Of a DNA stretch of 64,000 nucleotides, positions 8,468-17,334 are shown in pieces. Each line of letters starts with the position of its first letter. Positions within the stretch are counted from its first letter, which is position 1. This DNA is from Rubrivivax sp. (lineage in GTDB: Bacteria > Pseudomonadota > Gammaproteobacteria > Burkholderiales > Burkholderiaceae_C), in contig JAIXYO010000027.1 of assembly GCA_027490215.1 (NCBI GenBank), positions 62,001 through 126,000 of the forward strand, read 5' to 3'. The notes beneath the pieces are model-generated. The model made no database searches. It was not told the origin of the DNA and saw nothing but the letters and a program-made list of their open reading frames with translations. Both the position numbers and the translations under genes were made by a program.

Positions 8468-9271
8468 CTATGGCCGCTGCAGCTCGAAGGTGCGTGCGTT
8501 GATGCGCTGAAACTCACCGCGCTCGCCACTGAAATCCCAGCGTTCGATGTTGCAGCGGGTGGCCCCTGAGGTGTCGTGGCGGATCACGTTCACCGAGTTG
8601 GGTGCATCGCGGCGCAGCCGGCTCGACAGGGCGGTGCCGGCCTGCGCGATGACGATGCGGGCGCCGCTGGCGCCCGGGGGTGTCAGCTCGGCCACATAGG
8701 GCAGGTGGATGTGCCCGCCCAGCACGACATCGGCGCCCGCCTCGGCCCATGCCGACAGCGCAGCGTCTCGGCCGCGCAGCAGGTGTTTCGCCTCCGCGCC
8801 GCCTTCGACGTGCATGGGCTGGTGCACCACCACCACCCGCAATTGCTCGGGTCGCGCCTGGCGCAGCCGTGCGGCCACGCGCTGCACCTGCGTGGCGTTC
8901 ACTTCACCTTCAATGTGGCGCCACCAGCGCGTCGTCTTCACGCACTGCACCAGCAGCCCGGCGCTCTCGTGCACCGGCTCCAGTTCATCACCGAAGGTGC
9001 CCCGATAGCCGGTGTAAGGCGCCAGCAGCCGCGTCAGCGGGTTCAGCACCGTGAGGTCGTGGTTGCCGGGGATGCTGACGAAGGGCAGGGCGAGGCGATC
9101 GATGAAGCGCCGCGCAGCAGCGAACTGGGCCGGCCGCGCGCGCTGCGTGATGTCGCCAGAGATCACCAGCAGCTGGGGCGAGAGCTCCGCTGCCAGTGCC
9201 GCCAGCGCTTCGACGACGGGTGGTTGCTCGGTGCCGAAGTGGGTGTCGGAGATGTGCAGCAGCGTGGTCAC
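8468..9271 (-). CDS. Calcineurin-like metallophosphoesterase
   Basis: 267 aa, cytoplasmic. The metal-binding blocks appear in order: HISDTHFG (D-x-H), VISGDITQ (GD), IPGNHD (GNHD), VVHQPMH and GGHIHLP (GHxH). The length suits the CpdA/ICC-type cyclic nucleotide phosphodiesterase branch, but the substrate cannot be told from sequence. The GTG start overlaps the stop of the upstream Tim44-like gene (GTGA, 9268-9271), so the two form an operon. Confidence 0.9.
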   Translation of the reverse strand: MTTLLHISDTHFGTEQPPVVEALAALAAELSPQLLVISGDITQRARPAQFAAARRFIDRLALPFVSIPGNHDLTVLNPLTRLLAPYTGYRGTFGDELEPVHESAGLLVQCVKTTRWWRHIEGEVNATQVQRVAARLRQARPEQLRVVVVHQPMHVEGGAEAKHLLRGRDAALSAWAEAGADVVLGGHIHLPYVAELTPPGASGARIVIAQAGTALSSRLRRDAPNSVNVIRHDTSGATRCNIERWDFSGERGEFQRINARTFELQRP

Positions 9272-10185
9272 TGCGTCTGCTGGATGCCTGCAATGGCCCA
9301 CGGTCCGCCCGCGCTCGGCTTGACCAGGTGCCAGACCTCATCGAAGGCCGTCACCGGGCCGTCGGCCTCCTCGCGGATCGTGCCGTGGTAGCGAACGCTG
9401 ACCACCTGACGGTCCGCCTCTTCGGCCACGTCGATCACCTCGGCATCCACATGGGTCACGTCGGTGCGCTGCTCGCTGTGCGGACGCTCCTGCAGGTCGA
9501 GCTTGATCGCGGCATACATCTCCGGCGTGGTGAACTGCCGCAGGTCGTTGAGGTCGGCCGTGTCGTTGGCGGCCTGCATGCGGATGAAGGTGAGCTTCGC
9601 AATGCGCTCGAACGCCTGCTGATCGAAGCCGGCTGGCAGCATCGTCGGGCGGGCGAAGGCCGCTGCGTTGGCGGCCACGGGTGGCATGGCAGCAGCAGCG
9701 CTCCAGCCTGAACCCGAGCCGCTCGCTGCGCCCGCGTTCTCGCCGGCGAATTGCAGGCCGTTGAAGCCAGGGGCGGTCTGCTTTGCCGGCGAACCACGCA
9801 TGCGGCTCATCACGAATCGGATCGCCACGAAAGCGACGATGCCCAGCAGCAGCATCATGATCAGGTTGCCGAACTCGGCGCCCATGCCGAGGTGGCTCAT
9901 CAGGGCGGCGATGCCCAGACCGGCTGCGAGGCCAGCGATCGGACCCATCCACGAGCGCTTGGGCGCAGCCGCCGGCGCTGCGCCAGCGGTGGGCGCTGTA
10001 GTCGGGTTGGCCTGAGCGGGCTTGGCCGGGGCCGGCGTGGGGGCTGGGGCGGGCGTGCTGCGCGGCGGCAGCTGGCGCTGCATGCCGGAATAACCGCCGC
10101 TACCGAGACGCTTGGCATCGACGCTCAGGGGCGAGAAGCCCGCCGTCAAAACTGCCACCGACAAAGCCAGGATCCAGGATTTCAT
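9268..10185 (-). CDS. Tim44-like domain membrane protein
   Basis: 305 aa. A signal peptide (about 1-24) is followed by a Pro/Ala-rich linker (to about 80), two membrane-spanning stretches (about 83-100 and 105-125), another linker, and a C-terminal Tim44-like domain (about 185-305). Such proteins are common in betaproteobacteria as inner-membrane proteins of unknown role. The ATG at 10185 follows AAGGAC. The frame remains open far upstream of this ATG, but that part lies antisense to the sigma-54 activator gene and is not coding. Coupled to the phosphoesterase gene downstream. Confidence 0.87.
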   Translation of the reverse strand: MKSWILALSVAVLTAGFSPLSVDAKRLGSGGYSGMQRQLPPRSTPAPAPTPAPAKPAQANPTTAPTAGAAPAAAPKRSWMGPIAGLAAGLGIAALMSHLGMGAEFGNLIMMLLLGIVAFVAIRFVMSRMRGSPAKQTAPGFNGLQFAGENAGAASGSGSGWSAAAAMPPVAANAAAFARPTMLPAGFDQQAFERIAKLTFIRMQAANDTADLNDLRQFTTPEMYAAIKLDLQERPHSEQRTDVTHVDAEVIDVAEEADRQVVSVRYHGTIREEADGPVTAFDEVWHLVKPSAGGPWAIAGIQQTQ

Positions 10186-10404
10186 CAGTTTGTCCTTTTC
10201 ATGCAGATGCCGCAGATGCCACGGATGTGCGGGCTGAAACTGTCTGTGCAAGAGGGATTGTGCTTGGCGCCGGTGCGGCCCGTCCGGCGTGTGGTCGTAT
10301 TGACCGAAAAATCGGAAAAAGCGCCCGATCACTCGCACAATGAGTCCATCGATCCCGGACGCCGCATCCTGCGGCCTCAGGCCTCGCTGGAGGAGCTGCG
10401 CTCG

Positions 10405-11835
10405 ATGACACACGCCTTGATCGTCGATGACGATGTGGATTCGGCGTCCACCCTGAAGGCGCTGATCATGGCCGAGCACTGCACGGTCGCGGTGGTGCAC
10501 AACCTGCGCGATGCCCGGCGCCAGATCGCCCTGCAGCAACCCGAGCTGGTGCTGCTCGACCTGCAACTGCCCGACGGCAACGGCATGGACCTGTTCGCCG
10601 AGCCCGAGCTGCTGGCCAATGCGGAGGTGGTGCTGATCACAGGCTACGCCTCGCTGGAGACCTCGATCCAGGCGCTGCGACTGGGTGCTGCGGACTACCT
10701 TGTGAAGCCCATCAACCTGCGCCAGCTGCAAGGTGTGCTGTCGCGGGTGACGAAGCCGGCGCTGCTCAAGGCCGAGGTCGAAACGCTGGCCGCGCAGGTG
10801 GCGCCGAGCGGCCACTTCGGCGCGCTGTGGGGCCGCGCACCGGCGATGCTGCGGCTCTATGAGCAGATCGCCCGGGTGGCGTTGACCAGCGTGACGGTGT
10901 TCATCACCGGCGAAAGCGGCAGCGGCAAGGAGGTCGTCGCGCAGACGGTGCACGACCTGAGCCGCCGCCGCAAGCAGCCGTTTCTGGCCGTCAACTGCGG
11001 TGCGATCTCGCCCAACCTCATCGAAAGCGAGATCTTCGGCCACGAGAAGGGCAGCTTCACCGGTGCCGATCGGCAGCACCTGGGATTCTTCGAGCGTGCC
11101 AGCGGCGGCACGCTGTTCCTCGACGAGATCACCGAAATGCCGATGGAGCTGCAGGTCAAGCTGCTGCGCGTGCTGGAGACGGGCTGCTTCATGCGCGTGG
11201 GCTCGACGCAGATGCAGGCGGCCGATGTGCGGGTGCTGGCCGCCACCAACCGCCGTCCCGAGCAGGCGGTCGCCACCGGCAAGCTGCGCGAAGACCTGCT
11301 GTACCGGCTGAATGTGTTCCCGATCGAGCTGCCGCCGCTGCGCGAGCGGCTCAGCGACGTCGGTCTGCTGGCGCAGCATTTCCTGAACGCTTTTGGTGTC
11401 CAGGAAGGACAGGCCAAGCATTTCACTTCGGCCGCACTCGATCGGCTCCTGCAATATCGCTGGCCCGGCAATGTGCGTGAGCTGCGCAATGCGGTGCAGC
11501 GCGCCTATGTGATGGCGGCGGGCGATGTGATCGACCCGCAATGGTTGCCTCAGCCTTCGCCGCTGACCGAGCCTACCGGCAGCGCTCAGGCGGCGGCGAT
11601 GCCCACAGCCGCGCGACGAACCGCTTCGGCGTCCGACGACGCGTTCGAGCAGGAGTCGGTCACGCTGTCCATCGGCACCTCGCTGGCGACGGCCGAGCGC
11701 ACGCTGATCCTCGCCACGCTGCGCCACCACCACCAGAAGGAGCGCACGGCGGCGGCGCTGGGCATCAGCCTGAAGACGCTTTACAACCGCTTGAAGGAAT
11801 ACGCCGCCGACGGCCTGGACCACGCGGCGCATTGA
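10405..11835 (+). CDS. Sigma-54-dependent response regulator (NtrC family)
   Basis: 476 aa. Receiver 1-120 with D9-D10, acceptor D52 and K101. Sigma-54 AAA+ domain about 138-370 with Walker A GESGSGKE (169-176), the sigma-54 contact loop GSFTGA (216-221, an accepted variant of GAFTGA) and Walker B FLDE (238-241). A Fis-type helix-turn-helix ends the protein (RTAAALGISLKTLYNRL). The ATG at 10405 has AGGAG upstream. It should bind enhancer sites and open sigma-54 promoters when phosphorylated. A hybrid kinase gene, an RpoN paralogue and seven sigma-54 promoter matches lie in the next 12 kb, so it is the likely activator of that set. Its own promoter does not look sigma-54-dependent. Confidence 0.95.
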   Translation: MTHALIVDDDVDSASTLKALIMAEHCTVAVVHNLRDARRQIALQQPELVLLDLQLPDGNGMDLFAEPELLANAEVVLITGYASLETSIQALRLGAADYLVKPINLRQLQGVLSRVTKPALLKAEVETLAAQVAPSGHFGALWGRAPAMLRLYEQIARVALTSVTVFITGESGSGKEVVAQTVHDLSRRRKQPFLAVNCGAISPNLIESEIFGHEKGSFTGADRQHLGFFERASGGTLFLDEITEMPMELQVKLLRVLETGCFMRVGSTQMQAADVRVLAATNRRPEQAVATGKLREDLLYRLNVFPIELPPLRERLSDVGLLAQHFLNAFGVQEGQAKHFTSAALDRLLQYRWPGNVRELRNAVQRAYVMAAGDVIDPQWLPQPSPLTEPTGSAQAAAMPTAARRTASASDDAFEQESVTLSIGTSLATAERTLILATLRHHHQKERTAAALGISLKTLYNRLKEYAADGLDHAAH

Positions 11836-12008
11836 CGGTCACGCCGAGCCGAAAGCTCGCAACTCTGACTTCAGCCTGCCAGCGCTGAAGTGCTTTCCCC
11901 CCAGTGGAAACCGACTGTGGCGGTCGGCCAGGATCAGCGGCGTGCGGCGCGATTTGGTTTCGCGCCCGGTTCATTGCTCATTTCGGTGCCAGGGCCTCGA
12001 AGCGAGGG

Positions 12009-12022
12009 GGAACACCGCTTGC
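12009..12022 (+). promoter_or_regulatory. Sigma-54 promoter match for the 66-aa gene
   Basis: GGAAC-ACCGC-TTGC, with ten bases between the -24 GG and the -12 GC. Transcription would start near 12034, about 40 bases before the ATG at 12075. From the GG on it matches the promoter of the KaiC operon (19411-19398 minus strand) at 16 of 17 positions, which argues against chance. Confidence 0.65.
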
Positions 12023-12074
12023 CGTCCCAGACTGAAGGGTGACACTGTCAGTTCGCCCGAAATGAAGGCAGGCC

Positions 12075-12275
12075 ATGAACATCCCGACTCCCTCCGACGC
12101 TTTCGACCTTGCGGTGCCGACAGACGCATCCGGCCCGGATCAGACGATCCGATGGCTCGCTGGAACGCTCGCAGATGACGACCTGGCTGTTCTCGAAGGC
12201 GATGATCCAGACGCTGGATATGTCTTTCTCGAACCCAAGGCATCCAGCCAGAGCGAGGACAGCGAGGCGCTTTAG
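12075..12275 (+). CDS. Small acidic protein, 66 aa, unknown function
   Basis: No family recognised. The chain is strongly acidic (many Asp/Glu, pI well below 5), without signal peptide or membrane segment, and contains the block DDDLAVLEGDDPDAGYVFLEP. GAAGG lies upstream of the ATG. The best support that it is real is the sigma-54 promoter match 40 bases upstream, nearly identical to that of the KaiC-like operon. It would then be a small co-regulated protein of the sigma-54 island. Confidence 0.5.
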   Translation: MNIPTPSDAFDLAVPTDASGPDQTIRWLAGTLADDDLAVLEGDDPDAGYVFLEPKASSQSEDSEAL

Positions 12276-12326
12276 CCAGCTGGGTGACCGTGCCTGCACC
12301 CCGGCGCTTTGCCGGGGGCACCGGGT

Positions 12327-13844
12327 TCACGGGTGCACAGCAGTGCCCTCGATCGCGTCATGCAGCGCGGCGACCAGTTCGGATGGCTGACACGGTTTGT
12401 CCAGCACGACGAAGTCTTCCCCGGCCAGGGTTTGTGCTGCGTAACCGCTGATCAGCACCACGGGCAAATTGGGGCAGGCGTCTCGCAGCACGCGCGCCAG
12501 GCCCAGGCCGTCCATGCCTCCGGGCATCTTGATGTCCGACAGCACCACATCGAAAGCGGGTTCGTCGGCGATCAGGCGCAGCGCGCCTTGCGGATCGACG
12601 ACGCGACGCACCTCGCAGCCCAGCCGGCTGAGCAGCGCCTCGGTCACTTCGGCCAGGTCGTCGTTGTCTTCCACCAGCAGCAATCGCGCGCCGTCGATCG
12701 AGGGCGCAGGGCTGTCGGGCTCCGCTGCGCCCAGGGGCGCCGCAGCGTCCTCGCAGGCAGGCAGCAGCAGCGACACGGTGGTGCCCAGGCCCTCGGTGCT
12801 GGTCAGCCGCGCGGTGCCGCCCGCCTGTACGCAGAAGCCCATCACCTGGGCCAGACTCAGTCCGGTGCCCTGGCCGGATTCCTTGGTGGTGAAGAAGGGC
12901 TCGAAAACACGCCCCGCCACCTCGTCGTCGATGCCCAGGCCATCGTCGCTGACGGTGATCAGCACATAGTCGCCGTCTGGCAGATCGGGCACCTCATCGT
13001 CGTGCGCGCGTCTTGCCTGCAGGCGCAGGTGCCCACCCAGGGGCATGGCGTCGCGCGCATTCAGGCTCAGATTGGTCAGCGCGAGCTCGAGTTCATGGGC
13101 GTCCACCCTGACCAGAGGTGTGCCCGGCGCCACCGCCACCGTGACCTCGGTGCGTGCGCCCGTCACCGTTTGCAGCAGATCCCGCAACTCATGCAGTGCG
13201 CCCGCCAGATCAATCGGCCTGGCACACCCCGGCTGCTGCGCTGCGAAACGCAGCAACTGCTTTGTCAGGCGGCTGCCGACGGCCACGGCCCGCAAGGTGG
13301 CGGCCAACGGTGCCTGCAGTTCGGCAGCGGCGGACTGGCGTTGCATCAGGTGAGCGCTGTTGCTGATCACGCCCAGCAGGTTGTTGAAATCGTGCGCGAC
13401 GCCGCCGGTCAGGCGCCCCAGCGCCTCGATGTGCTGGCTGCGTGAAATGCGCTGCTCGGCCTCGCGCGTGCGGGTCAAGGCTGCGGCGACCTCGAGCTCG
13501 AGCTGGCTGCGTGAGCTGCGCAATCCGTCGGCGGCCTGGGTCAGTGCCGCAGCGACTTCGTTGCATTCCGCGATGCCAGTGGTGTGTGTCGCCACCAACT
13601 CGCCAGCCTGTATACGGTCTGCGGCCTGCTTCAGAGAGTGCAGCGGCGCGGTGATACGGGCTGCCATCCAGAACGCGGCCCACACCGCCAGGCCCAGCAG
13701 CAGCAGCGAACCGGCCGCCACCTTCTGCACCGCTTGCTGCTCGGCGGCGTCGTTGTCGATGACGAACCAAACGACCGCCACCACGCCCGGCACCCAGACC
13801 GACATGACGAGCAGCAACAGGCGGGAGCGGATGGAAAGGGTCAT
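12327..13844 (-). CDS. Hybrid sensor histidine kinase
   Basis: 505 aa. Membrane segments at about 8-28 and 43-62 leave a periplasmic loop of only about 15 residues, so it may sense the membrane or an intracellular cue. A HAMP-like segment (about 62-115), HisKA with H151 in GGVAHDFNNLLG, and an ATPase domain with NARDA, DDGLGI and GTGLSL follow. The C-terminal receiver (about 386-505) has acceptor D437 in VLSDIKMPGG. No Hpt domain is present, so phosphate must pass through another protein or the receiver is regulatory. The neighbouring sigma-54 response regulator is the natural partner. A sigma-54 promoter match precedes it. Confidence 0.93.
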   Translation of the reverse strand: MTLSIRSRLLLLVMSVWVPGVVAVVWFVIDNDAAEQQAVQKVAAGSLLLLGLAVWAAFWMAARITAPLHSLKQAADRIQAGELVATHTTGIAECNEVAAALTQAADGLRSSRSQLELEVAAALTRTREAEQRISRSQHIEALGRLTGGVAHDFNNLLGVISNSAHLMQRQSAAAELQAPLAATLRAVAVGSRLTKQLLRFAAQQPGCARPIDLAGALHELRDLLQTVTGARTEVTVAVAPGTPLVRVDAHELELALTNLSLNARDAMPLGGHLRLQARRAHDDEVPDLPDGDYVLITVSDDGLGIDDEVAGRVFEPFFTTKESGQGTGLSLAQVMGFCVQAGGTARLTSTEGLGTTVSLLLPACEDAAAPLGAAEPDSPAPSIDGARLLLVEDNDDLAEVTEALLSRLGCEVRRVVDPQGALRLIADEPAFDVVLSDIKMPGGMDGLGLARVLRDACPNLPVVLISGYAAQTLAGEDFVVLDKPCQPSELVAALHDAIEGTAVHP

Positions 13845-13947
13845 CGAAGCGTTGCCGAATGTGAATCAACGTGCCACGCGAGCATGTCCCAGCGAGCGGG
13901 CCGACTCTTGCAGGCGTCGCAAGGCGTGCCTCAAGTCGTTCCACATG

Positions 13948-13961
13948 GCAATTGTCGTTCC
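13948..13961 (-). promoter_or_regulatory. Sigma-54 promoter match for the hybrid kinase
   Basis: Minus strand GGAAC-GACAA-TTGC, with ten bases between GG and GC. The predicted start near 13937 gives a leader of about 93 bases before the ATG at 13844. The -24 element differs from GGCAC at one base. Confidence 0.55.
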
Positions 13962-14005
13962 CGGCCTGCACGCCAGCGCTGCGCGTGCAGGTATTTCTCG
14001 TGCGC

Positions 14006-14935
14006 TCAGCGTGCGGCCAGGTGTCCTTCGGCATCGGAGAACAGCACTTCGACGCGACGGTTGCGCTGCCGGCCCGCTGCGCTGCCGTTGTCGGCCACCG
14101 GATTGGCCTCGCCCCAGGCGCGCACCTCGATGCGGTCGGCCGAGATGCCGCCGTTCATCAGCTCACGCTGGAAGGTTTGCGCCCGACGCTCCGACAGCTT
14201 CATGTTCATCTCTTCTCTGCCGACGCTGTCGGTGAAGCCCTCGATCAGCACCCTGCGTTCGGGGTGACGGATCAGCACCTGCACCAGTTGCTCCACGCTG
14301 CGCTGAGCGCCCGGTTGCAGGGTGGACTTGCCGGTGTCGAACAGCACGTCACCCAGCGTCACCACCATGCCACGGTCGGTCTTCTGGGCCTTCAGGTCGG
14401 CCAGATCGCGTTCGAGCCCTTCGGCGCGGCCGGATTGCTTGAGCGCCAGCAGTCTTGCGGCGTCGGCCTGGTCCCTCGATATCTGAGAGTCGGTCTGTGC
14501 GTTGCGCGCAGCGGTCTGCGCGTCGCGCGCATCGGCTTGAGCCGCGCGGGCGCTGGCGGTTGCCATATCCGCCTCGCTGGTGCGGGCCTGCAGCCGGACC
14601 TTTTCGCGCTCCGCAGTGAACTGCTGCACGCGCTCGTCGGACTGCGCCTGCATGCCGATCGCCAACGCGATGTCGGCGCGCTTGCGTGCCAGGTAGGCGA
14701 GGTGTCGCGTCTGCTCCACATCGCGATCTGCGGCCCAGGCGGCGTCGGCGCGGGTCATCGCCTGCTGGGCGCTCTGCAACTCGACGGCGCCGCTGCGCGC
14801 GACGTAGGGGTTGCCGTTCGCCTGGTCCAGCGAGCTGCGCGCGGCGACCAGGTCGGGATTCGGGCCGGGGGTGGTCTGGCAGGCAGCAAGTGTCAGCAGC
14901 GTGGCGGTGGCAATCAGGGTTCGGGTGGTGTTCAT
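14006..14935 (-). CDS. OmpA-family lipoprotein with DUF4398-like N-terminal region
   Basis: 309 aa. A lipoprotein signal ends at LLTLAAC (lipidated Cys about 19). A DUF4398-like Ala/Gln-rich helical region (about 25-190) reaches out, and a C-terminal OmpA/Pal peptidoglycan-binding domain (about 195-305) carries LFDTGKSTL, EGFTDSVG and LSERRAQTF...RNRRVEV. It should tether the outer membrane to the cell wall. The ATG at 14935 puts the signal peptide at the N-terminus. It lies 27 bases after a smaller lipoprotein of the same family, and both share the sigma-54 promoter match at 15397-15410. Confidence 0.9.
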   Translation of the reverse strand: MNTTRTLIATATLLTLAACQTTPGPNPDLVAARSSLDQANGNPYVARSGAVELQSAQQAMTRADAAWAADRDVEQTRHLAYLARKRADIALAIGMQAQSDERVQQFTAEREKVRLQARTSEADMATASARAAQADARDAQTAARNAQTDSQISRDQADAARLLALKQSGRAEGLERDLADLKAQKTDRGMVVTLGDVLFDTGKSTLQPGAQRSVEQLVQVLIRHPERRVLIEGFTDSVGREEMNMKLSERRAQTFQRELMNGGISADRIEVRAWGEANPVADNGSAAGRQRNRRVEVLFSDAEGHLAAR

Positions 14936-14962
14936 GGTGTGTTCCGGAAGTTCATGCAAAGG

Positions 14963-15352
14963 TCAGGGCATCGGGCGGGGGGCTTGCTTCGCCGCCGCGC
15001 GGTTGAGTTCGTCGCGCAGCGTCTGCAGACCGGTCTCCAACTCGGCGACCGCCAGTCGTGAGCGTTCGGTGCCGGCCTTGGCGCGGGCGAGCTGGGCATC
15101 GACATCCGCCTGCTCGGCCATGCGCATCGCAGCTCGGTCGTCGCCAGCGGCGGCCAGCGCACGAGCCTTCTCCAGCTTGCTGCGCGCTTCGTTCAGATCG
15201 ACGGCGTCGAGCTCCGGCGCGCCGGCCGAGCGGGCGGCTTCCACCGAAGCGGCGCCCGCGGCAATCGACGGTGCTGCCGAGGGCGTACTGCCGCAGCTGG
15301 CCAGGGCGATGGCGCAGGTGGCCAGCACGGTGGTGAGGATCAGTGTCTTCAT
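14963..15352 (-). CDS. Small lipoprotein, DUF4398 family
   Basis: 129 aa. The signal peptide ends at IALASC, a lipobox with Cys about 20. The mature part is a helical domain rich in Ala, Glu and Arg (DLNEARSKLEKARALAAAGDDRAAMRMAEQA) like the N-terminal part of the following OmpA-type lipoprotein. The two probably arose from a common module and may pair in the outer membrane. First gene of a two-gene operon 34 bases downstream of the predicted sigma-54 start. Confidence 0.82.
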   Translation of the reverse strand: MKTLILTTVLATCAIALASCGSTPSAAPSIAAGAASVEAARSAGAPELDAVDLNEARSKLEKARALAAAGDDRAAMRMAEQADVDAQLARAKAGTERSRLAVAELETGLQTLRDELNRAAAKQAPRPMP

Positions 15353-15396
15353 GCGATGTCTCCAGGGAGTGTTCAAAGGGTTGTGTCTTCGCTGGG

Positions 15397-15410
15397 GCAA
15401 TCGACGCGCC
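15397..15410 (-). promoter_or_regulatory. Sigma-54 promoter match for the lipoprotein operon
   Basis: Minus strand GGCGC-GTCGA-TTGC, with ten bases between GG and GC and one mismatch to GGCAC. The predicted start near 15386 lies about 34 bases upstream of the ATG at 15352. Confidence 0.55.
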
Positions 15411-15439
15411 CGGGTCACCAACGGGCCGGGCAGGAGCGG

Positions 15440-15625
15440 CATTTGCCGTCGGTAGGCATTCGCCTGTTCCGTGGTGTCCTCGCCAGGGCGGCGCAGTTGC
15501 AGGCGCAGCTCGAGATGGAACTGTCCTACCCGGCGCTGGACGCCAATGCGCTGGACCTCGACACGCTCGGCGCCCGCATGGCCGTGCGCCGCGGTGAGTT
15601 GCTGGGCGAGCAGGGCTCGGACTGA
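15440..15625 (+). pseudogene. Possible gene remnant ending at 15625
   Basis: A plus-strand frame ending in a TGA at 15623-15625 encodes a protein-like tail (LQAQLEMELSYPALDANALDLDTLG followed by ARMAVRRGELL). No convincing start or ribosome site exists, and the frame runs back into the promoter of the divergent lipoprotein operon. I read it as the 3' end of a decayed gene. Otherwise the 300 bases between 15353 and 15652 hold only the promoter. Confidence 0.22.
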
Positions 15626-15652
15626 GCGGCCCCGGGCCTTGTCCGCCGCGAC

Positions 15653-17311
15653 TCAGGCGGGCTGCTGCGTGCTGGCCTCGACCGGCACGGGCGCGAGAGG
15701 CAGCGTGACGACGAATTCGCTGCCCGTTCCCTTGCCGCCGCTGTGTGCCGTCACGGTGCCGCCATGCGCCTTCACCAGTTCTGCCACCACCGTCAGGCCC
15801 AGCCCCAGCCCGTTGGTGTTGAACTTGTGGGCATCCTCGTCCTGCATGAACGGCTCGAAGATGTGCGGGAGGGCTCGCTCAGGGATGCCAATGCCGTTGT
15901 CGCGCACCGTCATCACCACCGCGTCGACGCTGCGGCTCATCGACAACACGATCTCGCCCGAAATCGGCGTGTACTTCGATGCGTTGTCCAGCAGGTTGCG
16001 CAGCACCTGCGCCAGCCGTACCGGGTCGCAGTTCAACGCCAACTCGCCCGGCTGCACATGCACCAGGAAATGTTGCAGCCGGGTGTCGATCGCCGGACGG
16101 CTGGCCTCGACCACGTCGTTGATCAGGGTGATCAGATTCACCTCACTGAGCTCCAGCCGCAGCTTGCTGCCTTGCGCACGCGACACATCGAGCAGGTCAC
16201 TGACCAGCCGTGACATCTGTGCCGCCTGTCGCTCGATCACTGCATTTATCCGCGGCAGCGGAGGTGGAATGTCTTCGCTGGCGATCAGCGCGGATGCGTT
16301 GCGGATCGCCGTCAACGGCGAACGCAGCTCGTGAACCGCTTGTGCCATTCGCAGGTTGTGCCGCTTCAGTGCCTCCTCGGCAGCGTCCTGCAGCCGTTTT
16401 GCATCGAGTGCGCCGAGCAGCAACTGCTCGTTGGCCTCCTGGAGCAATTGGTGCCGCTCCACATGCGCGTTGATGGCCTCCTGAAAACTTGTCACGGGCA
16501 GGCGCAGCGACTCGGGAAAGGCGAATTGCAATGCGTGGCCGGAAACAGGATCGGAAGGCTTCGACACCGCATAGCCCAAGCCCCGCCGCTTTGCCTCGTA
16601 CATGGCGGCGTCGGCCGCGTCGATCAGCGTGGTCACATCTTCACCATCGTCGGGGTAGACGCTGATGCCGATGCTCGCGCTCATGCGCAGCACATGTCCG
16701 GCGAGTTGCGTCGGCACCGCGAGCGCGGCATTGATCTTGTCGGCAATGGCGCCTGCATCGCTGGCGTGCGCCACATCGTCGAGCAGGATCAGGAATTCAT
16801 CGCCCCCATAGCGACTGACGGTGTCCGAAGCACGCACGACCGACACCATGCAACGGGCGGCCAGTTGCAAAACCTGATCGCCGAAGTGGTGCCCCAGCGC
16901 GTCGTTGACCTGCTTGAAGTTGTTCAGGTCGACAAACAGCACCGCCATGCGGCGATTGCGGCGACGCCCCCCGGCGATGGCCTGGGTGAAACGGTCGAGG
17001 AACAGCATCCGGTTGGGCAGCTGTGTCAGTGCATCGAGCGCGGCCACCCGCGACATCTCCAGCATCGAACGCATCGCCTCGTCGGAATCGACCTTCGACT
17101 GCATCAGCGCCAGCACGAGCTGCTCGTTGGCTTCCAGCAGATCGGAGGCCTTGCTGGCGTCGGCCACACGGGTTCGTGCATCAGCCGTGTCGTCCCGCAG
17201 CGACTGCAGTGCCCTGAGCGCCTTGTCGGCCTCAGCGCGCAGTTCAAGCAACTCGAGCCTGGCGCGGACCAGCTCTGCGCTGTCGGCATTGCCGTGACCT
17301 GGATCGTTCAT
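15653..17311 (-). CDS. GGDEF-histidine kinase fusion protein
   Basis: 552 aa, cytoplasmic. An N-terminal coiled coil (about 12-85) precedes a GGDEF domain (about 90-250) with an intact GGDEF signature (169-173), the VDLNNFKQVND metal site and an RxxD inhibitory site (RASD, 160-163) at the canonical spacing. A second linker leads to a HisKA domain with H327 in AVHELRSPLTAIRN and an ATPase domain (NLLDNASKYT, DNGIGI, GLGLGLTV). It should make c-di-GMP and also phosphorylate an unknown partner. No receiver is attached. It lies 23 bases downstream of the KaiC-like gene, as the third gene of that operon. KaiC systems pair with kinases (SasA), so a KaiC-controlled kinase/cyclase is plausible. Confidence 0.92.
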   Translation of the reverse strand: MNDPGHGNADSAELVRARLELLELRAEADKALRALQSLRDDTADARTRVADASKASDLLEANEQLVLALMQSKVDSDEAMRSMLEMSRVAALDALTQLPNRMLFLDRFTQAIAGGRRRNRRMAVLFVDLNNFKQVNDALGHHFGDQVLQLAARCMVSVVRASDTVSRYGGDEFLILLDDVAHASDAGAIADKINAALAVPTQLAGHVLRMSASIGISVYPDDGEDVTTLIDAADAAMYEAKRRGLGYAVSKPSDPVSGHALQFAFPESLRLPVTSFQEAINAHVERHQLLQEANEQLLLGALDAKRLQDAAEEALKRHNLRMAQAVHELRSPLTAIRNASALIASEDIPPPLPRINAVIERQAAQMSRLVSDLLDVSRAQGSKLRLELSEVNLITLINDVVEASRPAIDTRLQHFLVHVQPGELALNCDPVRLAQVLRNLLDNASKYTPISGEIVLSMSRSVDAVVMTVRDNGIGIPERALPHIFEPFMQDEDAHKFNTNGLGLGLTVVAELVKAHGGTVTAHSGGKGTGSEFVVTLPLAPVPVEASTQQPA

Positions 17312-17334
17312 GGGTTCACTCCGGCTGCCATGCT

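Noticed and set aside
10266-10279. GG-N10-GC upstream of the sigma-54 response regulator gene
   Set aside because: The -12 part reads CGGC rather than TTGC and the -24 part is GGCGC, so it is not a credible sigma-54 promoter.
10186-11832. Minus-strand frame that extends the Tim44-like gene to 854 residues
   Set aside because: It lies antisense to the sigma-54 activator gene, has a His/Gln/Arg-rich shadow composition, and the signal peptide and ribosome site place the true start at 10185.
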